Translations under genes and position numbers: made by a program
DNA from: Roseivirga seohaensis
GTDB lineage: Bacteria; Bacteroidota; Bacteroidia; Cytophagales; Cyclobacteriaceae
DNA: 64,000 bases
Direction of reading: 5' to 3'
NCBI RefSeq assembly: GCF_001592945.1
Contig: NZ_LRPB01000047.1
Coordinates: 62,001 to 126,000 of the forward strand
Notes under the pieces: generated by a model
Databases searched by the model: none
Told to the model about the DNA's origin: nothing
The model's input: only the letters and a program-made list of their open reading frames with translations
Shown here: piece after piece, positions 1-9,566 of the stretch
How positions within the stretch are numbered: the stretch's first letter is position 1
Layout: every line of letters starts with the position of its first letter

Positions 1-111
1 AATGACTTCTAAATTAGGGTAGCTCAGTTTTGCAATTGAATCCAATAACTCACAAGTAACTTGCGCTTGCTTGTAGTTTACCGTAATAATACTGACTAGT
101 GGGCTTTCCAT
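1..111 (-). CDS. Family 2 glycosyltransferase, N-terminal fragment cut by the window edge
   Basis: Reading minus from the ATG at 111 gives 37 open codons running off the left edge. The protein begins MESPLVSIITVNYKQ and continues with a CELLDSIAKLSYPNLEVI-type stretch. This is the first beta strand and alpha helix of a GT-A family 2 glycosyltransferase (SIITVNY plus the LLDSI helix). It starts 3 nt after the stop of the methyltransferase gene, so it is the next gene of the same exopolysaccharide operon. A GT2 enzyme would add one sugar to the lipid-linked repeat unit in the cytoplasm. Donor and acceptor cannot be told, and the catalytic part lies outside the window. Confidence 0.75.
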   Translation of the reverse strand, partial: MESPLVSIITVNYKQAQVTCELLDSIAKLSYPNLEVI

Positions 112-114
112 GAT

Positions 115-915
115 TTACTTTTTTTTACCAATTACCTGTATTGCGTTGCCCCATTTTCCATGATGAAACCAACGGTCCATATGGATCAAGCCTTTGGCCA
201 AAGGCAAGCTTAACAATTGAGTTACTACGCCTGCTTTCTTTCCTAGGTAAGCAAGTTCCCAAGCCAATCTGGATAAATACCCATCAGAATAGGATGCATG
301 TACCACCTCGAAACCCTCTTGCTCAAACTTCTTCTTCAATCCATCGAGGTCGTACACTTGTCCTATATGTTCTTCTTCTAGCCATTCATCATGATCGGCA
401 AAGTAGCGATCTGGCAAAATTGTTTTTTGTTCTACGTTCGGAATTTTCACCATAAAATAACCACCTTTTTTCAGTCGATCGTGCACCGTATTGAAAGGCA
501 TATTTTCGGGAGCAATGTGCTCGAAAACATCAATCGAAAAGGCGAAGTCAAGCTCCTTAATTTTGGTGCGATCTAGGTAGTCGGAATAGGTTTTTATGTT
601 CTTAATTTCAGACTTGTAAAGCGCTTCGTTTAGGCTATTGATTCTGTTCTGATCTATGTCTAAAGCGTGCACCTTTGAGTTAGGGAAAGCGGTAGCCAAA
701 CTGATGGCGTACTCGCCAAATCCAGTGCCTAAATCAAGGATGTTTTCATCTCCTTTGAAAGGAATATTTTTAATCAGTTTTTTGAATATGGTAAAGCGCG
801 CATAATTGCCCACATTGGTGTACCCGAACACTTTATTAAACAGTTTTGCGAGTAGGGGATTGCCCTTCATTCGCTCACTAGTATAAATTTGTGCGTTGCC
901 AAAAGTAAGTTCCAT
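115..915 (-). CDS. SAM-dependent class I methyltransferase
   Basis: 266 residues with a Rossmann methyltransferase core. Motif I is ILDLGTGFGEYA (about 59-70), and the acidic residue after strand 2 lies in HALDIDQ (83-89). FAFSIDVFEHI follows as the motif IV region, a form common in small-molecule and sugar methyltransferases. There is no signal peptide, so it should act in the cytoplasm. It sits between a flippase gene (7 nt away) and a GT2 gene, so it probably methylates a sugar of the exopolysaccharide repeat unit or caps the chain. That role is inferred from context only. A ubiquinone-type methyltransferase is possible by fold but unlikely here. Confidence 0.8.
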   Translation of the reverse strand: MELTFGNAQIYTSERMKGNPLLAKLFNKVFGYTNVGNYARFTIFKKLIKNIPFKGDENILDLGTGFGEYAISLATAFPNSKVHALDIDQNRINSLNEALYKSEIKNIKTYSDYLDRTKIKELDFAFSIDVFEHIAPENMPFNTVHDRLKKGGYFMVKIPNVEQKTILPDRYFADHDEWLEEEHIGQVYDLDGLKKKFEQEGFEVVHASYSDGYLSRLAWELAYLGKKAGVVTQLLSLPLAKGLIHMDRWFHHGKWGNAIQVIGKKK

Positions 916-922
916 AATGAGT

Positions 923-2224
923 TTATTTTGTGGCTATTAATGTTTTGATCTTGAATGAATTAAACACTTCTGATAAAGGAGAAATGTCTACATATTTCTT
1001 GATTCTTATTTGACCTAATAAGATGGTAATAATGATACTGCTAGTAGTTGCTATAGCCGCACCTGTAACACCATATTGAGGAATTAGCCAGGCATTCATT
1101 GCAATATTTACTAATAGGCTGAAAGCCAGCATCTGAAAGTTTACTTTGGGCTTACCTATAGCGTCCAATGTAAGCCCGAATACACGACCCCAAGGCTTGA
1201 ACAAACATCCAATAGATAGTATAATTATCAATTGAGATGACGCTAGGTAATCTTCTGATGATAAAATATTTATAATACTGGTATTGAAAATATCTATAAC
1301 CATTACTCCTGGAATTATGAGTGCTAATAACGTGAGTATTGACCGGCCATATTCTTTCTTTAGCTGACTGACACCGTTTGCATGATAACTTGCTGCTAAT
1401 CGCGGATAAATGACTTGGCTAAGTGCCGTTAATGGAAGCTCTATGTACTGAATAATTCTTGATGCGAAATGGAAAAGTGCGAGTGAAATTGGATCAAGAA
1501 AATAGGCGATCATCAGCACATCGGCTTTGTTAAAAAGCAAGGATAAGAGGTTGGTTCCAGCAATGTATTTTCCAAATCCAAGTAGCTCTTTTATGATGGC
1601 CAATTGTGGCATGGCAATAGCAATTGGATGCTTGAATAACATGTACAACACTGGTGAAATTACAGCCAATAATTGACCATTTAAAATGGCATTAAAACTT
1701 AAGTTTCCGGTGTACCAAACCGTCACCATTATGGTTAAAAAGGTAACCATGTAAATGAGGTTTAGCCTAGCATAAAGTTTGAACTTGTTTTTAGCGAAAC
1801 ATAGAATGTTCATCATCTGAATTGTGCCTAAACTCACCAATGGCTTCCAGCTTTGTTTGAACAATTCAATTAGGGCTGGCGCCTCCCATAAGTTGGCCAG
1901 AAGCCCAGCACCAAAGTAGAGTAGGATAGCACTTAGAATGATTACAGAGAAATTGATGGTTAAACCGGATCCTGCTTGTTGTGCTTCTTCGTCCGCTTTT
2001 TGAATTAGCAAGCGCGTCAACCCATTCTGAATTAAGCCCTGACGCATGCTGTCTACAATGGATATTACAGTAATGAACAGTGCCCAAACCCCCACGGCTT
2101 CTTGAGGGAATTCCTTTAACAGCACAATAAAGAGCAGGAAATTGCTCACTAGGAATGAGGCTTGGCCTGCAATAGAATAGAGGCTGTTCGAGAACATGGC
2201 GCTATTTTTCAGTGATTTGATCAT
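923..2224 (-). CDS. Polysaccharide flippase (Wzx/MATE-like, oligosaccharide flippase family)
   Basis: 433 residues with about 12 hydrophobic segments from residue 15 to 420. There is a typical N-terminal pattern (NSLYSIAGQASFLVSNFLL) and a polar loop near FGKYIAGTNLLSLLFNKADV, as in the polysaccharide biosynthesis/MVF-like flippase superfamily. The family moves undecaprenyl-linked repeat units across the inner membrane. Its start codon shares one base with the stop of the upstream GT4 gene (TAATG), so translation is probably coupled. It is the only flippase candidate in the operon and pairs with the polymerase-like gene at 4710-6152. Substrate unknown. Confidence 0.82.
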   Translation of the reverse strand: MIKSLKNSAMFSNSLYSIAGQASFLVSNFLLFIVLLKEFPQEAVGVWALFITVISIVDSMRQGLIQNGLTRLLIQKADEEAQQAGSGLTINFSVIILSAILLYFGAGLLANLWEAPALIELFKQSWKPLVSLGTIQMMNILCFAKNKFKLYARLNLIYMVTFLTIMVTVWYTGNLSFNAILNGQLLAVISPVLYMLFKHPIAIAMPQLAIIKELLGFGKYIAGTNLLSLLFNKADVLMIAYFLDPISLALFHFASRIIQYIELPLTALSQVIYPRLAASYHANGVSQLKKEYGRSILTLLALIIPGVMVIDIFNTSIINILSSEDYLASSQLIIILSIGCLFKPWGRVFGLTLDAIGKPKVNFQMLAFSLLVNIAMNAWLIPQYGVTGAAIATTSSIIITILLGQIRIKKYVDISPLSEVFNSFKIKTLIATK

Positions 2225-3390
2225 TATATTGCAAGTTTTTGATAAGACTCAATTGTGCGTTCTGCTACTTTGTCCCAAGTAAAAACTGATGAGATTCTTT
2301 CTTTGCCAATTGCACCCATTCTTTCAGCTTCGGCTGGGTTTTCTAAAAGGTATTCCATGGCATATACATAAGATTCTGGCTGTTCAATGTTGCAAAGCAG
2401 CCCATTTTCACCATGGCTCACCGACTCACGAATGGCAGCTAAATCGGTGGCTACAACAGGCACTCCATGCGCATTGGCTTCTAGTAAAACGATGCCTTGT
2501 GTTTCGTAAGATGACGGGAGTAATAAAGCGCGATATGAAGGAATTGCTTCATGAATTTGAGCGTTGGAAAATTCTCCCAATAATGTGATTTGACTTTCTA
2601 GCTTATGCTTCTTGATCAAATCTTTAAGCGTTTTGTACTGCGGGCCGTTTCCAACAATATCCAACTGAATTTTTGATTTGGTCTTTGCTATTGCGGTAAT
2701 CACTGGTACCAATCCTTTTACTGGGTGAAGTCTTCCTACGAAAAGAAACTTAGTTTTATCACCTACCAAAACTTGTTGGTTTGTGATCGCTTCTACTGTA
2801 GAAAGTTTTACTCCGTTTGGAATTACTTCTACCCCTTCTAAGTGGTTTGATAGGCTAATTTCTTTGCACACATCTTCGCTTACTGCAATCTTAAGATGGG
2901 CGGCTTTTAAAAGTTTGTATTCTATCTTTTGAGTAAGCCAAGCGTGTAGTTTTGAATTGAAACTCCAACCTTTTTCGCTACTACTCTCTCTGCTTATAAT
3001 TCCATGGATTGTATTGGCTAATCTGCCTTTAAGCGCAGGAATCATATATAATAAGTATCCGCTGCGTCCTTGGGTGTGTATCACATTGAAACAACTGTGG
3101 TTTTTCTTTACCCAGTTTTTTGCCTGCCAGTTAAAGCTAAATTCTTCGGCTAAATTAGAGATTGGCTTTAGGTATCTGCCTGGGAAAAATGGAATTTCGA
3201 TGATGCTTACACCGTCAATTTCATATTGCTTTTCGGCTTCGCGGTAAGCGCCACCAGTGAGTACAGACACTGAATGTCCTTTCTCGGTTAAGGCCAAAGC
3301 GAGGTTCCAAGTGTGTGTTTGAATTCCGCCCTTAAATCTCCACGGAAGAGATTTACAGATCAATAATATGTTCATTTTAGTGGGCTTCAT
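2224..3390 (-). CDS. Family 4 glycosyltransferase
   Basis: 388 residues, GT-B fold. The N-terminal domain has KSLPWRFKGGIQTHTWNLA (about 13-31), the usual glycine-rich acceptor side. The linker carries EVIPNGVKL. The C-terminal domain has FVGRLHPVKGL and the donor-binding E-x7-E type region GIVLLEANAHGVPVVAT. These are standard GT4 marks of a retaining enzyme using a nucleotide sugar. It is cytoplasmic or at the membrane face. Its start overlaps the stop of the 46-residue membrane gene by 4 nt (ATGA). It probably extends the lipid-linked repeat unit; sugar unknown. Confidence 0.88.
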   Translation of the reverse strand: MKPTKMNILLICKSLPWRFKGGIQTHTWNLALALTEKGHSVSVLTGGAYREAEKQYEIDGVSIIEIPFFPGRYLKPISNLAEEFSFNWQAKNWVKKNHSCFNVIHTQGRSGYLLYMIPALKGRLANTIHGIISRESSSEKGWSFNSKLHAWLTQKIEYKLLKAAHLKIAVSEDVCKEISLSNHLEGVEVIPNGVKLSTVEAITNQQVLVGDKTKFLFVGRLHPVKGLVPVITAIAKTKSKIQLDIVGNGPQYKTLKDLIKKHKLESQITLLGEFSNAQIHEAIPSYRALLLPSSYETQGIVLLEANAHGVPVVATDLAAIRESVSHGENGLLCNIEQPESYVYAMEYLLENPAEAERMGAIGKERISSVFTWDKVAERTIESYQKLAI

Positions 3391-3527
3391 TTTTTCTTTC
3401 TTTTAGCGCTTTTCTTCTTTTCTTTTTTGGCTTCAGCAGCCAATTCTAATTTAGATCTCATGACTCCCCAAACTAGAAATAGTGTTGCTATAGGAAGCAG
3501 GAGTGACCAAGGCATTCCTTCAAACAT
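3387..3527 (-). CDS. 46-residue single-span membrane protein with a lysine-rich tail
   Basis: Found by reading the gap between two glycosyltransferase genes. ATG at 3527, TGA at 3387-3389, no internal stop. The product starts MFEGMPWSLLLPIATLFLVW, one hydrophobic span at about 7-21, followed by a short helical stretch and a very basic tail ending SAKRKKK. By the positive-inside rule the tail faces the cytoplasm. It starts 2 nt after the stop of the GT2 gene and ends in a 4-nt ATGA overlap with the GT4 gene, so it is tightly embedded in the exopolysaccharide operon. I know no named family. A small scaffold or regulator of the membrane GT2 is a guess. Confidence 0.7.
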   Translation of the reverse strand: MFEGMPWSLLLPIATLFLVWGVMRSKLELAAEAKKEKKKSAKRKKK

Positions 3528-3529
3528 GA

Positions 3530-4708
3530 CTAAACAGCGTTATGTGGTGTGTGAATAAATTCAGTGCGTGACTTCTTCATCCAAGTGAAGGCAATTAGTG
3601 TTGACAGCACTAATTTTGGTAGGGCTACAATTAGCTTTAAGCCATTTTTTAGTAGCACTTTGAAAGGAAGACAAACTACATAGGCTCCAAAGTTGGCTAC
3701 AGTTCCGATGGTTGCTAGCGTAATCAAAACCACATTCCCTGTAAGCAATGAAAGCAGAACTAGCATTAGCATTACGAAAGGAGCCAAGGCGCGTGGCGGT
3801 AAGGCCAATTGCATTGTTTTGTGGAAGTAATCGAAGTTACCTTTTAAAAGTGCTCTGAAAGCCGGTTTAATCGATTTTTTTAGGAAAGTGTACTGTGACT
3901 CCAACCAGCGACCTCTCTGCTTAGAGAAGTGCTGAAATGAACCCACTTTCTCATCTTTGATTACTAAGTCTTCTGAAAAGTGTATGAAGACCTTTTTTGC
4001 TGTAAAAGCCAACTCTAGTTCTTTATCAAAACCACCAATGGCTGTTAAGTCAAAAACCACACTTTTGAATAATTCGAAATCAAATACCATGGCCGAACCA
4101 GAAAGCTTTGAAGACAAGCCCAAAACATTGGCGCCTTTGCAAATCATTTCTTGGTTGGCGAATTCTGAAAGGCCATCTAACAAAGCAATGGTGTTTTGTC
4201 CGTTGGCTGCTGCTCGATTGCCTTGTATGGCTTTCATTCCACGGTTGATGTACTGATTTGCTTTGGTCAAAAAGTGCATGTCCATTACGTTGTCAGCATC
4301 TAAGATTACTGTGGCATGATAGGTTCTATTTTCACCATACACCTTCATGGCTTCTTGAAGTGATTTCACCTTGGTGCTTTTTTCAAACTTCACTTCCAAC
4401 ACATCAGCACCAAGGTTTCTGAGGGTTTTTACTGTCTCCAGTTTCAAACCATCAGCAATCACAACATAATCAAAAGCCCTTTTAGGGTATTGGTAACGCA
4501 AAGCCATATTGCGCTTCGTACTTTCAATAATCACGGCATCTTCTTTATAAGCAGGTACCATCACCAAAAATTTGTTTCTTTTTTCAACTGATTGAAAACT
4601 AGAGCGTTGTTTTACCTTCGAGGCCAAGGCCAACACGAAAAGGTAAAGGGCAGACCCACCAAAGTAGGCGATCAATACAGCGAGTAAAATGATGATTAAC
4701 GTTTCCAT
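3530..4708 (-). CDS. Membrane-bound processive-type family 2 glycosyltransferase
   Basis: 392 residues. One N-terminal membrane span (4-30) is followed by a cytosolic GT-A domain: VPAYKED (51-57), DAD (137-139) for metal and nucleotide sugar, and QRGRW (264-268), the QxxRW motif of hyaluronan, chitin and cellulose synthase-like enzymes. Two to three more spans follow (about 305-375). This arrangement suggests an inverting, membrane-embedded transferase, possibly one that also extrudes its product. Only 1 nt separates it from the polymerase-like gene upstream. It could be a non-processive repeat-unit transferase, since members with this motif do both. Confidence 0.85.
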   Translation of the reverse strand: METLIIILLAVLIAYFGGSALYLFVLALASKVKQRSSFQSVEKRNKFLVMVPAYKEDAVIIESTKRNMALRYQYPKRAFDYVVIADGLKLETVKTLRNLGADVLEVKFEKSTKVKSLQEAMKVYGENRTYHATVILDADNVMDMHFLTKANQYINRGMKAIQGNRAAANGQNTIALLDGLSEFANQEMICKGANVLGLSSKLSGSAMVFDFELFKSVVFDLTAIGGFDKELELAFTAKKVFIHFSEDLVIKDEKVGSFQHFSKQRGRWLESQYTFLKKSIKPAFRALLKGNFDYFHKTMQLALPPRALAPFVMLMLVLLSLLTGNVVLITLATIGTVANFGAYVVCLPFKVLLKNGLKLIVALPKLVLSTLIAFTWMKKSRTEFIHTPHNAV

Positions 4709-4709
4709 A

Positions 4710-6152
4710 TCAGTTTTTTAGTGGTTTCCATTCTTTGATTAAAAAAAGAAAAGGGATGGCCATGTTCATTACCATGCCTGTTGGCATTTGGCCAAATACT
4801 TGGTTTCCATAGCTGGAAAAGAGTACTCCAATTATACAGGCGTATAGCCCTAGTCCGTAGGTTTTACCTTGTTTGTCTTTTAGATTCATGACCAAGTGGC
4901 CTCCTTTCCCCAATACAAAGCCTAAAAAGGAAAGGTGAATCATAAGGCCTACAATCCCTGTTTCGGCCCAAACTTTTACATACCAGCTATCAGTTGCGGT
5001 GTTGGCCATTAGTGATTCTGGATTGAACCTAGCGCCCCAAAAACCTGCGGTACCAATTCCGGCCCCAAATGGTTTATTAGCCAAGTAGGCACCAAAGATT
5101 TTTTGGTTGTCGAGTCTAACAGAAAGAGATTTGTTGTTGGGGTCTAAGGCGGTGCGCATTCTACGCACTTGCTCTACACCTTGAAACATGAAGGTGTATT
5201 TTAGAATACAGAATACCAGCACGATTGCCGAAAGACCTGCCAATAATACTTTAAAGTTTTTGTTCACGATGAGGTAAGCTATTCCACCAAATAATGGCAC
5301 AGCCAGGGCGCCTCTTGTACCAGAAATAGCAAAACCTAAGAAGAACAATACAGCACAGATGGCATACCATACTCTAGTTCTGAATTTAAAAGGGCCTGTT
5401 GCTAAAATTCCGGTAAATAGCGCCATCATGGCTTGTGAAGCACCAAACTGACCTGCATCGCTGTAAAATGAGAATACCCTTAAAACACCATGTAAAACAT
5501 GTTCTTCGTGGTGATCTTCCTCCCATAACCAACGATATTCTGCGGCATCAACCCCAATGATTTGCTGCTTAAAACCCCAGGCCACTCCAATAAGGGAAAG
5601 CACAATAAGGATGTTAAGAAAGATCATGAAGTCTTTTCGATCTCTGAAGAGCAAGAAAATTAGAGGAATGCTTAATGCTTGGTAGAAACCAAGGCCTCTC
5701 ATGGCATAGAACCATGCTACGATTCCGTTTCCAGCTGGATTTACGATTTCGAAAATCAAGTAAAGCATCCAAACGGTAGAGAAGATTACAATGTCGTTTT
5801 TAAGGAACTTCCAGTTCACTTTTACTTCCTTGTTGAGGATTATGATTAACCAAGCCAAAACCATTAGGATATCGAGGGTTAACCCCCAAGGTGCATTGAT
5901 GTAGCGGCTAATGCCAGAAATCATAAAACCCATCACTAGACTGCCCCATAGCGCAAGTTTTGGCTTGCTCCACAGTACAGCTAGTAGGGTTACGATGAAA
6001 GGGAGTCCAAGCAAAATAAGTGCGCCCACCATACCTGAAACTAGGATTAACCCAGTGCCCACTACGATAAGCCCGAGTAAACTGATAAGGCCAAAGCCCG
6101 ATCTTAATTTCTCGACTCCGTATTTGGTAGGTATGGTGGCGTAACTTTTCAT
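4710..6152 (-). CDS. O-antigen ligase/polymerase (Wzy-like) membrane protein
   Basis: 480 residues with about 11-12 hydrophobic spans. A large periplasmic loop in the last third (roughly 325-385, with QVRRMRTALDPNNKSLSVRL and GIGTAGFWG) is typical of the O-antigen ligase/Wzy superfamily. Such proteins join undecaprenyl-linked repeat units into a polymer in the periplasm. The Wzx-like and Wzz-like genes in the same operon support a polymerase role over a ligase role, but the sequence alone does not separate them. The 177-nt gap upstream (6153-6329) holds no gene and could carry an internal promoter; I found no clear box there. Confidence 0.8.
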   Translation of the reverse strand: MKSYATIPTKYGVEKLRSGFGLISLLGLIVVGTGLILVSGMVGALILLGLPFIVTLLAVLWSKPKLALWGSLVMGFMISGISRYINAPWGLTLDILMVLAWLIIILNKEVKVNWKFLKNDIVIFSTVWMLYLIFEIVNPAGNGIVAWFYAMRGLGFYQALSIPLIFLLFRDRKDFMIFLNILIVLSLIGVAWGFKQQIIGVDAAEYRWLWEEDHHEEHVLHGVLRVFSFYSDAGQFGASQAMMALFTGILATGPFKFRTRVWYAICAVLFFLGFAISGTRGALAVPLFGGIAYLIVNKNFKVLLAGLSAIVLVFCILKYTFMFQGVEQVRRMRTALDPNNKSLSVRLDNQKIFGAYLANKPFGAGIGTAGFWGARFNPESLMANTATDSWYVKVWAETGIVGLMIHLSFLGFVLGKGGHLVMNLKDKQGKTYGLGLYACIIGVLFSSYGNQVFGQMPTGMVMNMAIPFLFLIKEWKPLKN

Positions 6153-6329
6153 GCTTTTTTCTTAACATAAAAGTACTGCCTGCCCCTCGGCTATTTTTTA
6201 GATTACGATAACTGGAAGCTTTGCTTCGATAATTGACAGAAAGGGGAGATGAAGGGAATTAATTGATTAGGTGAGCGAATAAGTGATGTGGCTAATGAAA
6301 ACTGATTGTGGAAATCAAAAACTGACATT

Positions 6330-7460
6330 CTAAATCTGTTTTTCAAATTCGTTTGCCCGAGCTTCCCAGCTGTTTTGCTGCGCGAAGTGCTTTCTCATTT
6401 GCACTTTGAGACGGTTATTGGCTTGGATTTCCTTTTTTAAACCGTGAACGAAGTCTTCGGTGTTTTCTGCAATGTAAATCAATGGGTCGAAATCAGATAA
6501 ATCACTGAAATCAGTAGTAACGACTGGCTTACCCATGGCCATGTACTCATTAATTTTTAGCGGATAAATAGCTTTTGTAAGCTCGGTTTTTACAAATGGA
6601 ATAATACAAGCATCCCAAAGTTGAATACTTTCTGGTAGTTCTTTTTGAGGTACTGACCCACGGAAAATAATGTTTTCAGGTAAATTCTCTGGTAGCTCAA
6701 CCTTTACTGGCCCAAGCATTTCAAAGGTAAGGCTGGTTAAAGCCTTAGCAGTTTGGGCTAGTAAGTCTAAATCAACACGCTGGTCAATGGCGCCAACATA
6801 GCCTACTTTGTAATTTTTGGTGAGTTCAGAGCTTTCCGACCTAAATATGGAAAGGTTAACACCATTCTTTACACATGATACATTGGCGTGTTTGCCAATA
6901 AACTTTTGTTTTAACTGTTCCGAAGTAGTGATAATTCTGTCACAGTGATCGATATATTTTGATTCGTATTCAGCGCCCCACTTGCTGGCCCATTCGGTTC
7001 CGGAAATTTCATCGTAGCAGTAGTATGTACGCTCTATCTCGCCCCAATATTTTCTTGTAAAGTAGCCATAAATAGGATTGAAGGCATTTACCAATACTGT
7101 ATTATCTCTATTAACTGTTTTTAAGATTTTCTTGATGCTCAGGCTGATAAACCAAGCGTTAATGAACATTGCCAAACGGAAGATAGCAGCATTATTAATC
7201 CAGTTTACTGGAAGTACAGGCATGGCATTGTACACTTCCACCAAACCATTTTCAGTTTTTATTTTTCTGGTACGGCTTTTTTTACCCAATACCTGACTTT
7301 TGGGTGTGAACTTATTCTTCAACACGTCTTTCCAGGTGTAGTGATAATCGAGCATAATCACCCTGTGCTCTTTGGCCAACCTGGTCATAATCTCCATGGT
7401 GGATTTTATGTAGGGGGTGTCCCAAGCAGGGAAACTATGGCATATAATTGTTTTCATCAC
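6330..7460 (-). CDS. Glycosyltransferase, GT-B fold (GT4/GT1-like)
   Basis: 376 residues. The N-terminal half is divergent, with a nucleotide-sugar-transferase feel (ICHSFPAWDTPYIKSTMEIM). The C-terminal half has YVGAIDQRVDLDLLAQ, then an EYMAMGKPVVTTD donor-site motif (about 315-327), which resembles teichuronic and exopolysaccharide GT-B enzymes. YCYDEISGTEWASKWGAEYE (about 148-167) is a stretch seen in GT families that act on polymer units. No signal peptide; cytoplasmic. It lies 66 nt downstream of the chain-length gene within the same operon. Donor sugar unknown. Confidence 0.8.
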   Translation of the reverse strand: MMKTIICHSFPAWDTPYIKSTMEIMTRLAKEHRVIMLDYHYTWKDVLKNKFTPKSQVLGKKSRTRKIKTENGLVEVYNAMPVLPVNWINNAAIFRLAMFINAWFISLSIKKILKTVNRDNTVLVNAFNPIYGYFTRKYWGEIERTYYCYDEISGTEWASKWGAEYESKYIDHCDRIITTSEQLKQKFIGKHANVSCVKNGVNLSIFRSESSELTKNYKVGYVGAIDQRVDLDLLAQTAKALTSLTFEMLGPVKVELPENLPENIIFRGSVPQKELPESIQLWDACIIPFVKTELTKAIYPLKINEYMAMGKPVVTTDFSDLSDFDPLIYIAENTEDFVHGLKKEIQANNRLKVQMRKHFAQQNSWEARANEFEKQI

Positions 7461-7526
7461 TGATTTCTTTTTAGGTGAATGCTATTCAACTTCTCTAATT
7501 CTTTCTTCGCACGTGCATTTTAAGCC

Positions 7527-9563
7527 TTAGCTCAAAACCGCTTTCACTTTTCTTCTTAGCCAGCTACGTTTCTTTGGTACCTCGCCAATTACATCTTCCA
7601 TAATGTCTGTTCTAACGCCATTAAGGAATACCACTGGCTTTTGACCTACATATTTTTTGTACACTTTCAATGCGTGTTGATCGGCTTCGGTCCATTTTCT
7701 GTCTGCTTTAGTAACAAGAATATGGATGTCGCCATTTTTCACTTTGTCATGACCATAAGGATTGTTTAGAATTGAAGGCAATTCAATCCAGTTGAATTCA
7801 TTTTCATCGAAATGCTTTTCAATAAATTTTTGAGCATTCTCAATCAATGTAGTTTTACCTTCTTGGTTTTGAATACTGAAGACTACTACATTCTTTTTGC
7901 CTGTGGCCTTTTTGCCAGCTATTCTCAATTCTTGAACAAATAAGTTCATGGCTTGGTCGGTAATGGTAGAGAAATCTATATTAGATTTTTCTACATCTTT
8001 GGGTAGTTTAGGCATGAGGCCTGCTATTCTTAGCCCAGTTTTCTCTGCAGTATTTTTAGGACTCTTCAAGCTGCTATCCATAAATTCCATACCGATAACC
8101 GCACTTGATGGAACGACCAACCCTACCATGAAGGCTAGAATAACCATCATTGAAGTTTTTGATTTTTCTGGCTGAGCAGGGTAAAAGGGCTTATCAATTA
8201 CCTTTAAGTTGCTCGACATTAGCATATTGTATTGGTCTAGTCTAGCTTGGTTGTAGCTGCGTAAATTCTCTAAATACTCTCTTTCAGCCACATCAATTTC
8301 TCTTTCCAAACGGGTAAGGGTAGAACCTAAAGGCGCAAAACGATCATAAATAGCTTCGTATTCTTTTTGACGTATTTTCATTACTTCCAATTTGGCCGAT
8401 GATTCTTCTCTACTAATCACCGAGTTCAACCATTGGGTCAAAAGATTAGAAGTAGGCACACCGTCAGAAGTTTGGGTTACAGCAATTACCGATTTAGTTG
8501 ATTCAATCATTTCGGCCTTGAGGTTTTTGATTTTCGCTTCAAGGTCTCTTTTCTTAGCAAGCGTTTGTCTATCTAAAAGACTATCGTTGGTGATGGTAAT
8601 TTCGGTAAGCTCATTGGTGAATGCTGCTATTTTCTTCTGGTTGTCGGCAATTCTTTCTTGAATTACAGGCAATACACTTTTGTCGTCAATTTCTAACTCA
8701 ATACGTTTAATAGCCGATTCTGCTCCTGCTTTGATTTTCAACTGATCTTGAAATTGTTTGTCTAACTCTTCTTTGTTTCCAGAAATAAAGCGGGTTTGTT
8801 CGTAGTAGTTGATGATTTGATTTTTCACTCTGAAATTCAATAAATCGTCTTCTGCTTGCTTTAGCTTGGCCAAAGTATTAGCAGTTGCTTCTTCAAAGAA
8901 TAGAATTACCGATTCGGTTTGGCCTTCTTTAGTATCTAACTGACTTTCCATGAAAATATCAGTGAGGAATGACAAGGTGATTTGGCTCATGTAAGGATCA
9001 ATGGAAGCGTATTCCATACGGATCATATCGCTATTGCCTTCTCTAACTACTTTAATGTTCTCTAATTGATCTAGACCAAAAAATAAGTTTTTGGAATAAG
9101 TGAGTTCATAAATGGCATTCTGCTTATCGGCTTCTCTTAGTTCAATTATTTTTTGTTGAACTGATTTCAAAGAGTCTCTTCCATTTATTTTTACTTCAAT
9201 ATTTTCTAAACTGGTTTCGAGAACTTCCTGATTTTCTTTTAAAATTGGGTTTTCGCCTTTCGATCTCTCTAAAAGCATATGGGCCAATAATCTGGCAGAT
9301 AGCTCCTTTTGGGTTTCGAATGAAGTGGCCAAATTAATAAGGTTCTCCATTTCGTTATTGGTGTAGGCGTAATCGATTCTCTCGCCATTATTACTTTCAA
9401 TATTATACCCAGAAATAAGTCCAGTATTGAGTAAGGTATGGCTTTGGTATTCTTGCTTTGCATCTTTGGTAAACCAGAATACAAGAAAGGCCAGGCACAG
9501 TGCGGTAAGGCCAATGTAGGCCGAAAAGCGAACTAATAAACGAACGATTTGAACGAAACTCAT
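7527..9563 (-). CDS. Wzz/GumC-type chain-length protein with a degenerate C-terminal kinase domain
   Basis: 678 residues. First membrane span about 14-31, then a long periplasmic region with coiled-coil helices (about 200-430). A second span follows at about 471-491 (VILAFMVGLVVPSSAVIG), then a cytosolic domain. This is the polysaccharide co-polymerase layout that controls chain length and links to an outer-membrane exporter. The cytosolic domain keeps a P-loop-like FSIQNQEGKTTL (about 558-570), but I see no clear Walker A' aspartate motif and no tyrosine cluster at the C-terminus (it ends RRKVKAVLS). It is probably a pseudo-kinase relative of bacterial tyrosine kinases. The TolC-like gene is 3 nt upstream. 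Confidence 0.85.
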   Translation of the reverse strand: MSFVQIVRLLVRFSAYIGLTALCLAFLVFWFTKDAKQEYQSHTLLNTGLISGYNIESNNGERIDYAYTNNEMENLINLATSFETQKELSARLLAHMLLERSKGENPILKENQEVLETSLENIEVKINGRDSLKSVQQKIIELREADKQNAIYELTYSKNLFFGLDQLENIKVVREGNSDMIRMEYASIDPYMSQITLSFLTDIFMESQLDTKEGQTESVILFFEEATANTLAKLKQAEDDLLNFRVKNQIINYYEQTRFISGNKEELDKQFQDQLKIKAGAESAIKRIELEIDDKSVLPVIQERIADNQKKIAAFTNELTEITITNDSLLDRQTLAKKRDLEAKIKNLKAEMIESTKSVIAVTQTSDGVPTSNLLTQWLNSVISREESSAKLEVMKIRQKEYEAIYDRFAPLGSTLTRLEREIDVAEREYLENLRSYNQARLDQYNMLMSSNLKVIDKPFYPAQPEKSKTSMMVILAFMVGLVVPSSAVIGMEFMDSSLKSPKNTAEKTGLRIAGLMPKLPKDVEKSNIDFSTITDQAMNLFVQELRIAGKKATGKKNVVVFSIQNQEGKTTLIENAQKFIEKHFDENEFNWIELPSILNNPYGHDKVKNGDIHILVTKADRKWTEADQHALKVYKKYVGQKPVVFLNGVRTDIMEDVIGEVPKKRSWLRRKVKAVLS

Positions 9564-9566
9564 GGC

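Noticed and set aside
141-576. Plus-strand ORFs of 104 and 61 residues
   Set aside because: Antisense to the methyltransferase gene, which has clear motifs and fits the operon.
7527-9563. Active bacterial tyrosine kinase call
   Set aside because: No clear A' aspartate motif and no C-terminal tyrosine cluster.
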